From the NCBI GenBank assembly GCA_015231915.1, contig JADGAR010000014.1:1-64000 (forward strand): DNA of 64,000 nt, in the 5' to 3' direction. The translations under genes and the position numbers were made by a program. The notes beneath the pieces are model-generated. The model saw nothing but the letters and a program-made list of their open reading frames with translations, was not told where the DNA came from and ran no database searches. Source of the DNA: Magnetococcales bacterium. Its GTDB lineage: Bacteria > Pseudomonadota > Magnetococcia > Magnetococcales > Magnetaquicoccaceae. Positions 25,883 to 35,400 of this stretch are shown here, piece by piece; position 1 is the stretch's first letter; each line of letters starts with the position of its first letter.

Positions 25883-25912
25883 ACAATACCCCGACTCCGT
25901 CCCTTTTGTCAA
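25883..25912 (-). promoter_or_regulatory. Sigma70-type promoter for hrcA-grpE
   Basis: On the minus strand a perfect TTGACA (25907-25912) is followed after 18 bp by TATTGT (25883-25888), about 50 bases before the hrcA start. It is the only good promoter match in this divergent region on that strand. Confidence 0.6.
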
Positions 25913-25945
25913 TCGCTTTGCGTGCGCTTCTGGAGACAAAAAGTG

Positions 25946-25975
25946 TTGACAGACAACAGGGACATGGTTTAACCA
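25946..25975 (+). promoter_or_regulatory. Sigma70-type promoter for the OmpA/Pal-like gene
   Basis: TTGACA (25946-25951) lies 18 bp before TAACCA (25970-25975), about 60 bases upstream of the lipoprotein ATG. The -35 is perfect and the -10 weak. It is divergent from the hrcA promoter in the same 200-bp gap. Confidence 0.5.
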
Positions 25976-26033
25976 TATGTAGTGGCAGATCGAGAATTCA
26001 CGTTCAAACCTTTAGACAATGGAACTATTCGAC

Positions 26034-26663
26034 ATGAAACTGATGCAACGCTCCAACCTGACCCTTCTGGTCGCTTCCGGACTGCTCGCGGTGGGATTGT
26101 CCGCTTGCGTCACCACCCCATTGAGCCAGTGTGTCGATCCCTACCACGATCGTCACCATCTGTGCGGCCAGGCGCAGGCCCCGGCTCCCAAGCCGGTCGC
26201 CGAAGTGACGAGATCGGTTCAGCCGCCGCCCCCCGCCGCGCCGATGGACTCCGACGGAGACGGCGTGACCGACGACAAGGACAAGTGCCCCGGCACCCCG
26301 AAGGGCGCCAAGGTGAATCACCTGGGCTGCTGGGTGTTGGAGAATCTGCATTTCAATGTCAACAAGTACGACATCGCCGCCAAGTCCTTCCCGATGCTCA
26401 ACGAAGTGGTGAAGGTCATGCAGGCCAATCCGGACGTGCGCATCGAGGTCCAGGGCCACACGGACAGCACCGGCTCGAAGGCGCTCAACGACAAGCTTTC
26501 GAAGAACCGCGCCAATGCGGTGATGAAGTATCTCGCCAGCCATGGCGTGGCGGCCAACCGCATGACGGCCCAGGGTTATGCCGACACCCAGCCCATCGCC
26601 TCCAACGCGGACCCGAACGGTCGGGCGCAGAATCGCCGCGTGGAGTTGAAGCCCAACCGTTGA
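26034..26663 (+). CDS. OmpA/Pal-family outer-membrane lipoprotein with a calcium-type acidic repeat
   Basis: A 209-residue lipoprotein. The signal peptide MKLMQRSNLTLLVASGLLAVGLSAC ends in a lipobox, with lipidation predicted at the Cys of LSAC. A Pro-rich stretch leads to a thrombospondin type 3-like segment (DSDGDGVTDDKDKCPGTP, about residues 78-95). The peptidoglycan-binding OmpA C-terminal domain follows (about 105-205, IEVQGHTDSTGSKALNDKLSKNRA). It probably tethers the outer membrane to the cell wall. An ATG five codons upstream (26019) is possible, but the signal peptide fits this one. The tol genes are not adjacent, so it is unlikely to be the canonical pal. Confidence 0.88.
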   Translation: MKLMQRSNLTLLVASGLLAVGLSACVTTPLSQCVDPYHDRHHLCGQAQAPAPKPVAEVTRSVQPPPPAAPMDSDGDGVTDDKDKCPGTPKGAKVNHLGCWVLENLHFNVNKYDIAAKSFPMLNEVVKVMQANPDVRIEVQGHTDSTGSKALNDKLSKNRANAVMKYLASHGVAANRMTAQGYADTQPIASNADPNGRAQNRRVELKPNR

Positions 26664-26670
26664 TCGGTTG

Positions 26671-27999
26671 ATGCCTGTGGCATCCGGCCAGAGCGGTGGC
26701 ACTCCCTCTGCTCTGGCCGGCCTTCCCCTGGCCGACCGGATGCGGCCCGTCTCCCTGGAGGAGTTGCTGGGCCAGGTTCATCTGGTGGGGCCGGGGCGTC
26801 TGCTGACCGAGGCGCTGGCGGCGCAACGCCTGCCATCGATGATCCTGTGGGGACCGCCGGGCTGCGGCAAGACCACCATCGCGCGCCTGGTGGCGGGGAT
26901 GACCCATCTCCCGTTTGTCTCCCTGTCGGCGGTGTTCTCCGGGGTCAAGGAGGTGCGCGCCGTGGTGGAGCGTGCCCGGATGGTGACGGGCACGATCCTG
27001 TTCATGGACGAAATCCACCGTTTCAACAAGGCGCAACAGGACGCCTTTTTGCCATTCGTGGAGGACGGCACCATCACCCTGATGGGGGCCACCACGGAAA
27101 ATCCCTCGTTCGAGATCAATCAGGCCTTGTTGTCCCGTTGCCGGGTGGTGGTGCTGAATCCCCTGGGCGAAGCGGAGCTTCTGCATTTGCTGCACCGCGC
27201 GGTGGCGGACGGGGAGCGGGGTTATGGCAACCTGCAACTGCGTTTCGCGGCTGAGGTGTTGCCGCGCATTGCCCGGGAGGCAGCCGGGGATGGCCGTTAT
27301 GCCCTCAATCTGCTGGAGACCCTGGTGACGGTGAGCCGGGTGGCCAAGCGCCCCCGTGAGTTGACCCTGGAGGATCTTGCCGCCGGTTTGCAGCGGCGTG
27401 CCGCCGTGTACGACCGGGCCGGCGAAGCGCATTACAATCTCATTTCCGCCTTGCATAAATCCTTGCGCGGTTCGGACGCGGACGCCTCCCTGTATTGGCT
27501 GGCGCGCATGCTGGCCGGCGGGGAGGACGGATTGTACGTGGCGCGGCGGCTGGTACGCTTTGCCAGCGAGGACATCGGCAACGCCGATCCGCAGGCGTTG
27601 GCGGTGGCCCTGCATGCCAGGGACGCCTGGCATTTTCTCGGCGCCCCGGAGGGGGAACTGGCGTTGGCGCAGGCGGTGATCTATCTGGCCACCGCGCCGA
27701 AGAGCAATTCGGTCTATCTCGCCTGGGAGGCCGCCCTGGCCACGGCCAAGGCCACCGGCCATCTGATGCCCCCCCTGCACATCCGCAACGCCCCGACCCG
27801 CCTGATGAAAGAGTTGGGCTACGGCGCCAACTACCGCTATCCCCACGACCACGAAAACGCCTACGTGGCCGAGGAGTATTTTCCCGACGCCTTGCGCGGC
27901 CAATCCTTTTATCAACCCGTCGAACGGGGTTTCGAGCGGGAGATCGGCAAGCGACTGGCCTTCTGGAAACGGCTGAAGGCGCGGGAAAAGCCGGATTGA
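26671..27999 (+). CDS. rarA: Replication-associated recombination protein A (RarA/MgsA AAA+ ATPase)
   Basis: A 442-residue clamp-loader-like AAA+ ATPase acting at stalled replication forks. Walker A GPPGCGKTT is near residue 58. Walker B and the family signature read MDEIHRFNKAQQDAFLPFVEDG, with sensor I in GATTENPSFE, and the C-terminal MgsA domain contains YLARMLAGGEDxLYVARR-like and GYGANYRYPHDH segments. The ATG at 26671 was preferred to the TTG one codon upstream. It starts 7 bp after the lipoprotein gene. Confidence 0.95.
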   Translation: MPVASGQSGGTPSALAGLPLADRMRPVSLEELLGQVHLVGPGRLLTEALAAQRLPSMILWGPPGCGKTTIARLVAGMTHLPFVSLSAVFSGVKEVRAVVERARMVTGTILFMDEIHRFNKAQQDAFLPFVEDGTITLMGATTENPSFEINQALLSRCRVVVLNPLGEAELLHLLHRAVADGERGYGNLQLRFAAEVLPRIAREAAGDGRYALNLLETLVTVSRVAKRPRELTLEDLAAGLQRRAAVYDRAGEAHYNLISALHKSLRGSDADASLYWLARMLAGGEDGLYVARRLVRFASEDIGNADPQALAVALHARDAWHFLGAPEGELALAQAVIYLATAPKSNSVYLAWEAALATAKATGHLMPPLHIRNAPTRLMKELGYGANYRYPHDHENAYVAEEYFPDALRGQSFYQPVERGFEREIGKRLAFWKRLKAREKPD

Positions 28000-28076
28000 C
28001 CACCCAAACGGTTGCTGCCGGCCTCTCCATGCTTCCCCTGCAACCCACCATGATCCAAGACAGGAAACCGTACACA

Positions 28077-28868
28077 ATGAAACAAAACCAGAGACCGATT
28101 TCTTTTGTGTTTGCAGCAACCGATCATGGTGGGTTGCTGGTCAGCCGATACGACTATCGCGTGACCCATGCAGGTACGTTTGGGGTAGGCCATCAGCTCT
28201 TGACGACCTCATCGTTCGATCCGCTTGAAGTGGATATCGCACTGCAACTGCTGGAAAGCCGCCGGCATCATTGCGGAGATGGGGTGTTCGCCCTGGATTG
28301 CGGCGCCAATATTGGCGTCCATACCATCGAATGGGCCAAACGCATGTCCGGTTGGGGAAGCGTCTGGGGCATTGAAGCGCAAGAGAGAATCTTTTACGCA
28401 TTGGCCGGCAATATCACCATCAACAATTGCTTCAATGCCAGAGCGATCTGGGCTGCGGTCGGCGCCAGGAAAGGGGTGATCGGGGTGCCACAGATGAATT
28501 ATTGCGAACCCGCCAGTTTTGGCAGTCTGGAACTGCGGCAAAATGCCACACCAGGGTTTACCGGGCAGCATGTGGACCATTCCGCCAATCTGCATCAAAC
28601 GGAAATGATTGCAATCGATGATTTCAGCCTGACAAGAATTGATTTAATAAAAATAGATATCGAAGGCATGGAACTGGAAGCGCTTGACGGAGCGGAAAGA
28701 ACCATCACCGGACACAAGCCGATTTTAATGATAGAAAAGATAAAAACAAATGAAAAAGATTTGAAAGAATGGGTCGAACAGCGTGGCTACACCCTGTTTC
28801 CCGTTGGGCTGAACATCGTGGCTGTCCACCAATCCGATCCGGTGTTGTCCGATATCCGGCTCGTTTGA
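28077..28868 (+). CDS. FkbM-family SAM-dependent methyltransferase
   Basis: A 263-residue protein. The SAM-binding motif I is FALDCGANIGVHTIEWA (about residues 74-90), followed by IEAQERI. The FkbM-type C-terminal part has DLIKIDIEGMELEALDGAE (about 190-208). Such enzymes O-methylate sugars, lipids or small molecules. The start MKQNQRPISF has CAGGAAA nine bases upstream; an ATG nine codons earlier (28050) is possible. The 3' third is clearly richer in A/T than its neighbours (TTAATAAAAATAGATATCG), suggesting recent acquisition. No glycosyltransferase cluster is adjacent, so the substrate is unknown. Confidence 0.8.
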   Translation: MKQNQRPISFVFAATDHGGLLVSRYDYRVTHAGTFGVGHQLLTTSSFDPLEVDIALQLLESRRHHCGDGVFALDCGANIGVHTIEWAKRMSGWGSVWGIEAQERIFYALAGNITINNCFNARAIWAAVGARKGVIGVPQMNYCEPASFGSLELRQNATPGFTGQHVDHSANLHQTEMIAIDDFSLTRIDLIKIDIEGMELEALDGAERTITGHKPILMIEKIKTNEKDLKEWVEQRGYTLFPVGLNIVAVHQSDPVLSDIRLV

Positions 28869-28899
28869 TCCTCATCCCGGATTTTGCGGCGCGGGGCAA

Positions 28900-29181
28900 T
28901 CATGGCGCTTGGGTGGCGATCCAGCTCTTAAGGACATCATCCATGCGCGTTTGCCACCCCGGCCCCGTGGCGCGGAAAAAGGCCACCACCTCCGGGGAGT
29001 ATCTGACAGACAGCAATACCTTGCTGGAGGCTGTCGCTGGACGCCCCCTGCGCAATGATCGCATCTCGGCAATCTCGGCCCCGGACGGCTCGTAGGTGTC
29101 CGGGTCGTTCGCGATGCCAACGGCAATCATAGCATCCTCTTCAGGCGTCGGAATCTGCAAAGAAACTCTGCGATTGGACAT
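28900..29181 (-). CDS. brnA: BrnA-family antitoxin
   Basis: A 93-residue antitoxin whose C-terminal half matches the BrnA fold (KVLLSVRYSPEVVAFFRATGPGWQTRMDDVLKSWI), a ribbon-helix-helix-like dimer that neutralises BrnT and represses the operon. AGAGGTGA lies about 7 bases before the ATG. The gene overlaps the end of brnT by 41 bases, as expected for a coupled pair. It is convergent with the FkbM gene, 31 bp away. Confidence 0.85.
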   Translation of the reverse strand: MSNRRVSLQIPTPEEDAMIAVGIANDPDTYEPSGAEIAEMRSLRRGRPATASSKVLLSVRYSPEVVAFFRATGPGWQTRMDDVLKSWIATQAP

Positions 29182-29446
29182 AAGCTTTCACCTCTCGGCT
29201 GTTGGCCTTGCGCAAACTGATGATCCTGCGGACATCGCCCCGATCCACGAATACGACGCAATACAAACGATCCTCAAGCGGTGCATAGCCGATCATGCGT
29301 TCTTCACCATAGTCGCTCCGTTGATCGGGACTGGCAACCGCCAAAACCCAGTCCAGCCTCTCTGCAATGGCAAGAGAAACGCCGTGCTTCTCCTGGTTGA
29401 CGGAATTTTTGACAGGATCGAAGTCCATTTTTACGGGATTGATCAT
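29141..29446 (-). CDS. brnT: BrnT-family ribonuclease toxin
   Basis: A 101-residue toxin of the RelE-like BrnT family, a ribosome-independent RNase. Family features are FDPVKNSVNQEKHGVSLAIAERL at the N-terminus, YGEERMIGYAPLEDRLYCVVFVDRG in the middle, and the C-terminal RRIISLRKANSREVKAYVQ with the conserved basic residues. Two starts are possible: ATG at 29446 (used here) or at 29428 (MDFDPVK), which better matches the usual length of about 93. The long ORF listed upstream is an antisense-frame shadow of map. Confidence 0.85.
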   Translation of the reverse strand: MINPVKMDFDPVKNSVNQEKHGVSLAIAERLDWVLAVASPDQRSDYGEERMIGYAPLEDRLYCVVFVDRGDVRRIISLRKANSREVKAYVQSQSFFADSDA

Positions 29447-29508
29447 AGCCACAAAAAATCGACAATGCAAGATTTTTCCTTGACATCCAGGGCAATTCCT
29501 GTACCAAG

Positions 29509-30306
29509 CTACTGCGCTTGCGTGGCCTGGACCGGCCCCTCCCGATACTCCCCCTCCAGATCGGTCAACACCTCGAACCCGGTGCGGGTGACCAGAATCG
29601 TGTGCTCGAACTGGGCGGAAAACGAATGATCGCGCGTCACCACGGTCCACTTGTCCGGCAACAGCCGGATCTCGGGACGGCCAAGATTGATCATCGGCTC
29701 GATGGTGAAGATCATCCCAGGCTCCAGCCGCGCGCCGGTGCCGGGCACACCGTAATGCAACACCGCCGGCTCCTCGTGAAAATCCCGGCCAATGCCATGG
29801 CCGCAATACTCCCGCACCACACTGCAACCATTCCTTTTCGCTACCGCCTCGATGGCAGCGCCGATGTCGCCGAAAAAGCCCCCCGGCCTCACCACCCGAA
29901 TCCCGGCATCCAGACACTTCTTGGCCACCTCGGTGATTTTCACCCCCTTCGGCGAGGGAAGCCCCACGTGAAAGGTCTTGTTGGTGTCCCCGTGAAATCC
30001 GTTCAGGAAGGTGGTGATGTCCACGTTGACGATGTCCCCGGCATTCAACACCCGCGGGCCAGGGATCCCGTGACATACCTGCTGGTTGACCGACGTGCAG
30101 ATCGATTTGGGAAAACCACGATAATTCAATGGCGAAGGAATGGCATGATGCTGTAAAATATACTCGTGGCAGATGTCGTTGAGCTGCTGCGTGGTCACCC
30201 CGGGACGGATGTGCTCCCGGATCATCTGCAAGGTCTGCGCGGCCAAGGCACAGGTGGCACGCATCATCCCGATCTCGTCGGCGTTTTTGATCCTGATCCC
30301 TGGCAT
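29509..30306 (-). CDS. map: Methionine aminopeptidase type I
   Basis: A 265-residue cytoplasmic metalloenzyme that removes the initiator methionine from nascent proteins. The pita-bread fold residues are visible: the histidine region SPLNYRGFPKSICTSVNQQVCHG, the metal aspartates in VNVDITTFLNGFHGDTNKTF, the histidine in CGHGIGRDFHE, and glutamates in FTIEPM and QFEHTI. The start at MPGIRIKNADE follows the PDZ-gene stop with one base between. The ORF's earlier ATG lies inside that gene. Confidence 0.96.
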   Translation of the reverse strand: MPGIRIKNADEIGMMRATCALAAQTLQMIREHIRPGVTTQQLNDICHEYILQHHAIPSPLNYRGFPKSICTSVNQQVCHGIPGPRVLNAGDIVNVDITTFLNGFHGDTNKTFHVGLPSPKGVKITEVAKKCLDAGIRVVRPGGFFGDIGAAIEAVAKRNGCSVVREYCGHGIGRDFHEEPAVLHYGVPGTGARLEPGMIFTIEPMINLGRPEIRLLPDKWTVVTRDHSFSAQFEHTILVTRTGFEVLTDLEGEYREGPVQATQAQ

Positions 30307-30307
30307 G

Positions 30308-31153
30308 TCACTGGCCCGGCCCTTCCCCCGGCGCAACCGACGCGGGAGACGCGGCTGGCGGGGCGATCAATTGCGCCTGCACATCGATGATCTGACCGTT
30401 GCGGTTGATCGTCACCTCCACCAGATCCTTGGGCCGAAACGACCGCAACACCCGCGCCATGGCCCGCGGCGAGGAGACCGATTGCCCGCTCACCGAAATG
30501 ATCACATCCCCAGGCTTCATCCCGGCACGCTCCCCAGGCCCGCCTGGGGCCACCTGGGTGACGGTCACCCCCGCCTGGGTCAACTCCGGGGCCACCCCCA
30601 GCCAGGCGGTGGCAGGCGGCTCCGGCGGCTCGAAAGACGCCATCGGCATGCGCGGCGGTTCTACATCGGCACGCGACGGCTCCAGGTTGCCAGGCATCAA
30701 AGGCGATACCCCCTGCTGCTGCCACGGCGGATCGGAGCGCCGCCACACCCGCTCCCCGGACTGCGCTGCCGGGGCCATCTCCATCCCGCCAATCTGACGT
30801 CCGTCCGGTCGCACCGATTGATGCAAGGCACTGTCGTCCGGGGTGATCTTCAACTCCCGCTCCTCCCCGCGCCGCAACAGATTCAATACCATCTCCCTGC
30901 CAGGCGGGGCAGACTCCAGCAGCGTCATGAACTGCGCCAACGAGGTGATCGGCTTGCCGTCCATCTTCATCAGGATGTCATTCCGGTGCAGCCCGGCCTT
31001 GTCCCCCGGACCATCCTTCATGATCTCCCCAACCTGCACCCCCTCGGGAGATTGCACCGTGATCCCCAACCACCCCCCAGCCATCGCAAACCGCGCCTGC
31101 ATCATCACCAGCGCACTCAACCCGATCCATATCGCCTTGCCGGTACGTTTCAT
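30308..31153 (-). CDS. Exported two-PDZ-domain protein without protease domain
   Basis: A 281-residue protein with a signal peptide (MKRTGKAIWIGLSALVMMQARFAMA). A first PDZ domain (about 27-110) contains EIMKDGPGDKAGLHRNDILMKMDGKPI. A Pro-rich linker (about 115-180) follows, then a second PDZ (about 182-260) with VAPGGPGERAGMKPGDVIISVSGQSV. The trypsin-like domain of DegP/HtrA is absent, so it resembles the C-terminal half of DegP or a GspC-like adaptor. It probably binds C-termini of periplasmic proteins. It is cotranscribed with map (one base apart), an unusual partner, and divergent from carA. Confidence 0.75.
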   Translation of the reverse strand: MKRTGKAIWIGLSALVMMQARFAMAGGWLGITVQSPEGVQVGEIMKDGPGDKAGLHRNDILMKMDGKPITSLAQFMTLLESAPPGREMVLNLLRRGEERELKITPDDSALHQSVRPDGRQIGGMEMAPAAQSGERVWRRSDPPWQQQGVSPLMPGNLEPSRADVEPPRMPMASFEPPEPPATAWLGVAPELTQAGVTVTQVAPGGPGERAGMKPGDVIISVSGQSVSSPRAMARVLRSFRPKDLVEVTINRNGQIIDVQAQLIAPPAASPASVAPGEGPGQ

Positions 31154-31244
31154 CGTCAGCCGCCTCTTGTATGAAAGATCGAAAGGGAATCCCAAGCCGA
31201 AGCCGGTTCAGGTTAATGGAATTTTTCCCGTTCGTCCACCCGCG

Positions 31245-31273
31245 TTGACTTGCACGCCAAGGGAGAGTATAAA
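31245..31273 (+). promoter_or_regulatory. Sigma70 promoter for the carAB-greA operon
   Basis: TTGACT (31245-31250) and TATAAA (31268-31273) are separated by exactly 17 bp, 44 bases before the carA ATG. It is the best promoter match in the window. No attenuator or PUR/PYR operator is evident between it and the gene. Confidence 0.75.
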
Positions 31274-31316
31274 TTGGTCCGTGCATAAGCATAACCAACC
31301 ATTCCAGGGTGGACGC

Positions 31317-32465
31317 ATGACAAGTGACAACATCCCGGCGGTTCTGACGCTGGAAGACGGCACCCGCTTCGACGGCTTTTCCTTCGGGGCACCGGGGGAA
31401 CAGGTGGGCGAAGTCTGCTTCAACAGTTCCATCACAGGCTACCAGGAGATCATCACCGACCCTTCCTACGCCGGTCAGATCGTCACCATGACCGCCCCGC
31501 AAATCGGCAACGTCGGCGTCAACCCGGAGGACATGGAGTCCGATCACCCCCACATCCGCGGCTTCGTGGTGCGGGAAAACTCCCGTCTGGTCTCCAACTG
31601 GCGCGCCCGCGAATCCCTCGGCGCCTTCCTCAAACGCCACGACATCCCGGCCATCGAGGGGATCGACACCCGCCAACTGGTCAACCACCTGCGCGACCAC
31701 GGCGCCATGCGCGGCACACTCTCCACCCGGGATTTCGATACCGCCTCCCTGGTCGCCAAGGCACGCGCCTGGCCAGGACTGACCGGCATGGACCTCACCG
31801 CCGAGGTCACCTGCCCCGCCGTCCACTCCTGGACCCAAGGCATCACCGAGTGGAAAAACGATATCTGGCACTCCCCGAACCCGCTGCCCAACCCTCCAGG
31901 GCAAAAACGGGTCGCCGTGCTCGACTACGGCATCAAACACAATATCCTGCGCTCCCTCGTCGAGGCGGGCTGCAGCCTGACCGTCTTCCCCTCCCAAACC
32001 ACCGCCGAGCAGGTTCTGGCCCTCCAGCCGGATGGCATCTTTCTCTCCAACGGCCCTGGAGACCCGGAAGCGGTGCACCACGCCATCCTTGCGATCCGCC
32101 AGTTGCTGAAAACCGACATCCCCCTCTTCGGCATCTGCCTGGGCCACCAAATGCTTGCCCTGGCCCTGGGCGCCAAAACCCGCAAGCTGAAATTCGGCCA
32201 CCGGGGCGGGAATCACCCGGTCAAGAATCTCCTGACCGGCCAGGTGGAAGTGACCTCCCAAAACCACGGCTTCGTGGTGGAAGAGCACAACCTGCCCTCC
32301 ACCCTGGAAGTGACCCACCGGTCCCTGTTCGACGGCACCATCGAGGGAGTCCGCATGCGTCATCAGCCGGTCTTCTCCGTGCAACACCATCCCGAGGCCA
32401 GCCCCGGACCCCACGACGCCCATTATCTCTTTCGCCACTTCATGCAACTGATGACGGGCGCCTGA
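31317..32465 (+). CDS. carA: Carbamoyl phosphate synthase small subunit (glutaminase)
   Basis: A 382-residue subunit that hydrolyses glutamine and feeds ammonia to CarB for arginine and pyrimidine synthesis. The N-terminal CarA domain has TGYQEIITDPSYAGQIV. The class I amidotransferase domain shows the catalytic Cys in GICLGHQMLA and His/Glu in QHHPEASPGPHD. The start MTSDNIPAVL has AGGGTGG upstream; the longer ORF runs through the promoter and was rejected. Confidence 0.97.
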   Translation: MTSDNIPAVLTLEDGTRFDGFSFGAPGEQVGEVCFNSSITGYQEIITDPSYAGQIVTMTAPQIGNVGVNPEDMESDHPHIRGFVVRENSRLVSNWRARESLGAFLKRHDIPAIEGIDTRQLVNHLRDHGAMRGTLSTRDFDTASLVAKARAWPGLTGMDLTAEVTCPAVHSWTQGITEWKNDIWHSPNPLPNPPGQKRVAVLDYGIKHNILRSLVEAGCSLTVFPSQTTAEQVLALQPDGIFLSNGPGDPEAVHHAILAIRQLLKTDIPLFGICLGHQMLALALGAKTRKLKFGHRGGNHPVKNLLTGQVEVTSQNHGFVVEEHNLPSTLEVTHRSLFDGTIEGVRMRHQPVFSVQHHPEASPGPHDAHYLFRHFMQLMTGA

Positions 32466-32491
32466 CGACTTGAACGCATTCGCGAGGCACC

Positions 32492-35400
32492 ATGCCAAAA
32501 CGTACCGACATCCATAGAATACTCATCATCGGGGCCGGACCCATCGTCATCGGCCAGGCGTGCGAGTTCGACTACTCCGGAGTCCAGGCGTGCAAGGCCC
32601 TCAAGGAAGAAGGCTACGAGGTGATCCTGGTCAACTCGAATCCCGCCACCATCATGACCGATCCGGAACTGGCGGATCGCACCTACGTGGAACCCCTCAC
32701 CCTGGAATCCCTCTCCTGCATCATCCGCCAGGAGCGCCCGGACGCCCTGCTCCCCACCATGGGGGGACAGACCGCCCTCAACCTCGCCATGGCCCTGGCC
32801 AATACCGGCATCCTCGAAGAGTACGGCGTGGCGCTGATCGGCGCCTCCCGCGAGGCGATCATCAAGGCCGAAGACCGCATGCAGTTCAAGGCCGCCATGC
32901 ACCGCATCGGCCTGGGGTTGCCCCGCTCCGGCTTCGCCCACTCTTTGGAAGAGGCCCTCGAGGTCCTGGAAGAGGTCGGTTTTCCCGCCATTCTGCGCCC
33001 CAGTTTCACCCTGGGCGGCAGCGGCGGCGGCGTGGCCTACAACCGCGACGAATATGTCGAACTGATCCGCCTCGGACTCGACGCCTCCCCCACCCACGAG
33101 GTCCTGGTGGAAGAGTCCCTGCTGGGCTGGAAGGAGTTCGAAATGGAAGTGGTGCGGGATATGGCCGACAACGCCATCATCGTCTGCTCCATCGAAAACC
33201 TCGACCCCATGGGCATCCATACCGGCGACTCCATCACCGTGGCCCCGGCGCAAACCCTCACCGACAAGGAGTTGCAGGAACTCCGTGACGCCTCCATCGC
33301 CGTGCTGCGGGAGATCGGCGTGGATACCGGCGGATCCAACGTCCAGTTCGCCATCCACCCCCGCACCGGACGCATGATCATCATCGAAATGAATCCCCGC
33401 GTCTCCCGCTCCTCGGCGCTCGCCTCCAAGGCCACCGGCTTTCCCATCGCCAAGGTGGCGGCCAAACTGGCCGTTGGCTACCTGCTGCCGGAAATCATGA
33501 ACGATATCACAGGCGTCACCCCCGCCTCGTTCGAACCCTCCATCGACTACGTGGTCACCAAAATCCCACGCTTCACCTTCGAGAAGTTCCCCCAGGCCGA
33601 GGCGATCCTGACCACCCAGATGAAATCCGTCGGCGAGGCCATGGCCATCGGTCGCACCTTCAAGGAGTCCGTGCAAAAGGCCCTGCGCTCCATGGAGACC
33701 GGTCTGGCCGGCTTCGACCCGGTGGATGTGCCCGAAACGGAACTCAAACGCCGCCTGAGCCACCCCGGACCCGACCGCATCCTCATTGTGGCCGAGGCCA
33801 TGCGCCTGGGCAAAAGCATCGACTGGATCCACGATGTCACCGCCATCGACCCCTGGTTTCTGGATCAAATCCTCCAGATCGTCGAGGCGGAACGCGCCCT
33901 GGCGGGCCATGTTCCGGAGGACCTCGCCCCGGAACATCTGCGCGCGCTCAAGGCCATGGGCTTTTCCGACCAGCGTCTGGGTGCGCTGCTGGGCTGCAAA
34001 CCCGCCGACATCCGCGCCCTGCGCAAGCGTCTGGGCATCACCCCGGTCTTCAAGCGGGTGGATACCTGCGCGGCGGAGTTCGCCTCCCAAACCGCCTATC
34101 TCTATTCCACCTACGAACGCCAATGCGAGGCCCGCCCGTCGCAACGCCGCAAAATCATGATTTTGGGCGGCGGACCCAACCGCATCGGCCAGGGGATCGA
34201 GTTCGACTACTGCTGCGTGCACGCCGCCTTCGCCCTCAAGGAGGCCGGCTTCGAAACCATCATGGTCAACTGCAACCCGGAAACCGTCTCCACCGATTAC
34301 GACACCTCCGACCGCCTCTACTTCGAACCCCTCACCCTGGAGGATGTCCTGGCCATCGTGGACACGGAACAGCCCGAGGGGATCATCGTCCAGTTCGGCG
34401 GCCAAACTCCGCTCAAGCTCGCCAAACCCCTGGAGGCCGCCGGCGCGCCCATCATCGGCACCTCCCCGGAGGCCATCGACGTGGCCGAGGACCGGGAACG
34501 GTTCCAGGTGTTGTTGCAACGCCTCAACCTGAAACAGCCGGAAAACGGCCTCGCCCGCTCCCCGGAAGAGGCGCGCGCGGTCGCCGCCCGGGTGGGCTAT
34601 CCGGTGGTGGTGCGCCCCTCCTACGTGCTGGGCGGTCGCGCCATGGAGATCGTTCACGACGCTGCGGACCTGGACCGCTACATGCTCACCGCCGTGCGCG
34701 CCTCCCCGGATCATCCGGTGCTCATCGACCATTTTCTCAATGACGCCATCGAAATCGATGTGGATTGCGTGGCGGACGGCAAGAACGCCATTGTCGGCGG
34801 CATCATGGAACACATCGAGGAAGCCGGCGTCCACTCCGGAGACTCGGCCTGCTCCCTGCCCCCCTACTCCGTGGGCGAGGAACTCCTGCGGGAGATCGAG
34901 CGGCAAACCCTCCTGCTGGCCAGCGCGCTCCATGTGGTCGGCCTGATGAACATCCAGTTCGCCATCAAGAGCGGCGAGATCTATCTTTTGGAAGTCAATC
35001 CGCGCGCCTCGCGCACCGTGCCGTTCGTCTCCAAGGCCACCGGCGTGCCCCTGGCCAAGGCTGCGGCCCGCATCATGGCAGGCGCCACACTGCAACAGGC
35101 GGGACTCACCGCGATGCCGAAATTGAACCATGTGGCCGTCAAGGAAGTGGTGTTTCCCTTCAAAAAATTCCCCGGCGTGGACACGGTGCTGGGACCGGAA
35201 ATGAAATCCACCGGCGAGGTGATGGGACTGGCCGACCGCTTCGGTCTGGCCTTCGCCAAGGCGCAGGAGAGCGCCGCCACCTATCTGCCCCGCGCCAGGG
35301 GAGAGGGGCACGAGGGATTGGTCTTCATCTCGGTCAAGGACGCGGACAAGGGGGCGATCACGGCCCCCGCGCGCCTGCTGCTGGAAATGGGCTTTCGCAT

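Noticed and set aside
30308-31153. MamE-like magnetosome protease
   Set aside because: There are PDZ domains only, with no trypsin-like domain or haem motif, and no other magnetosome genes in the window.
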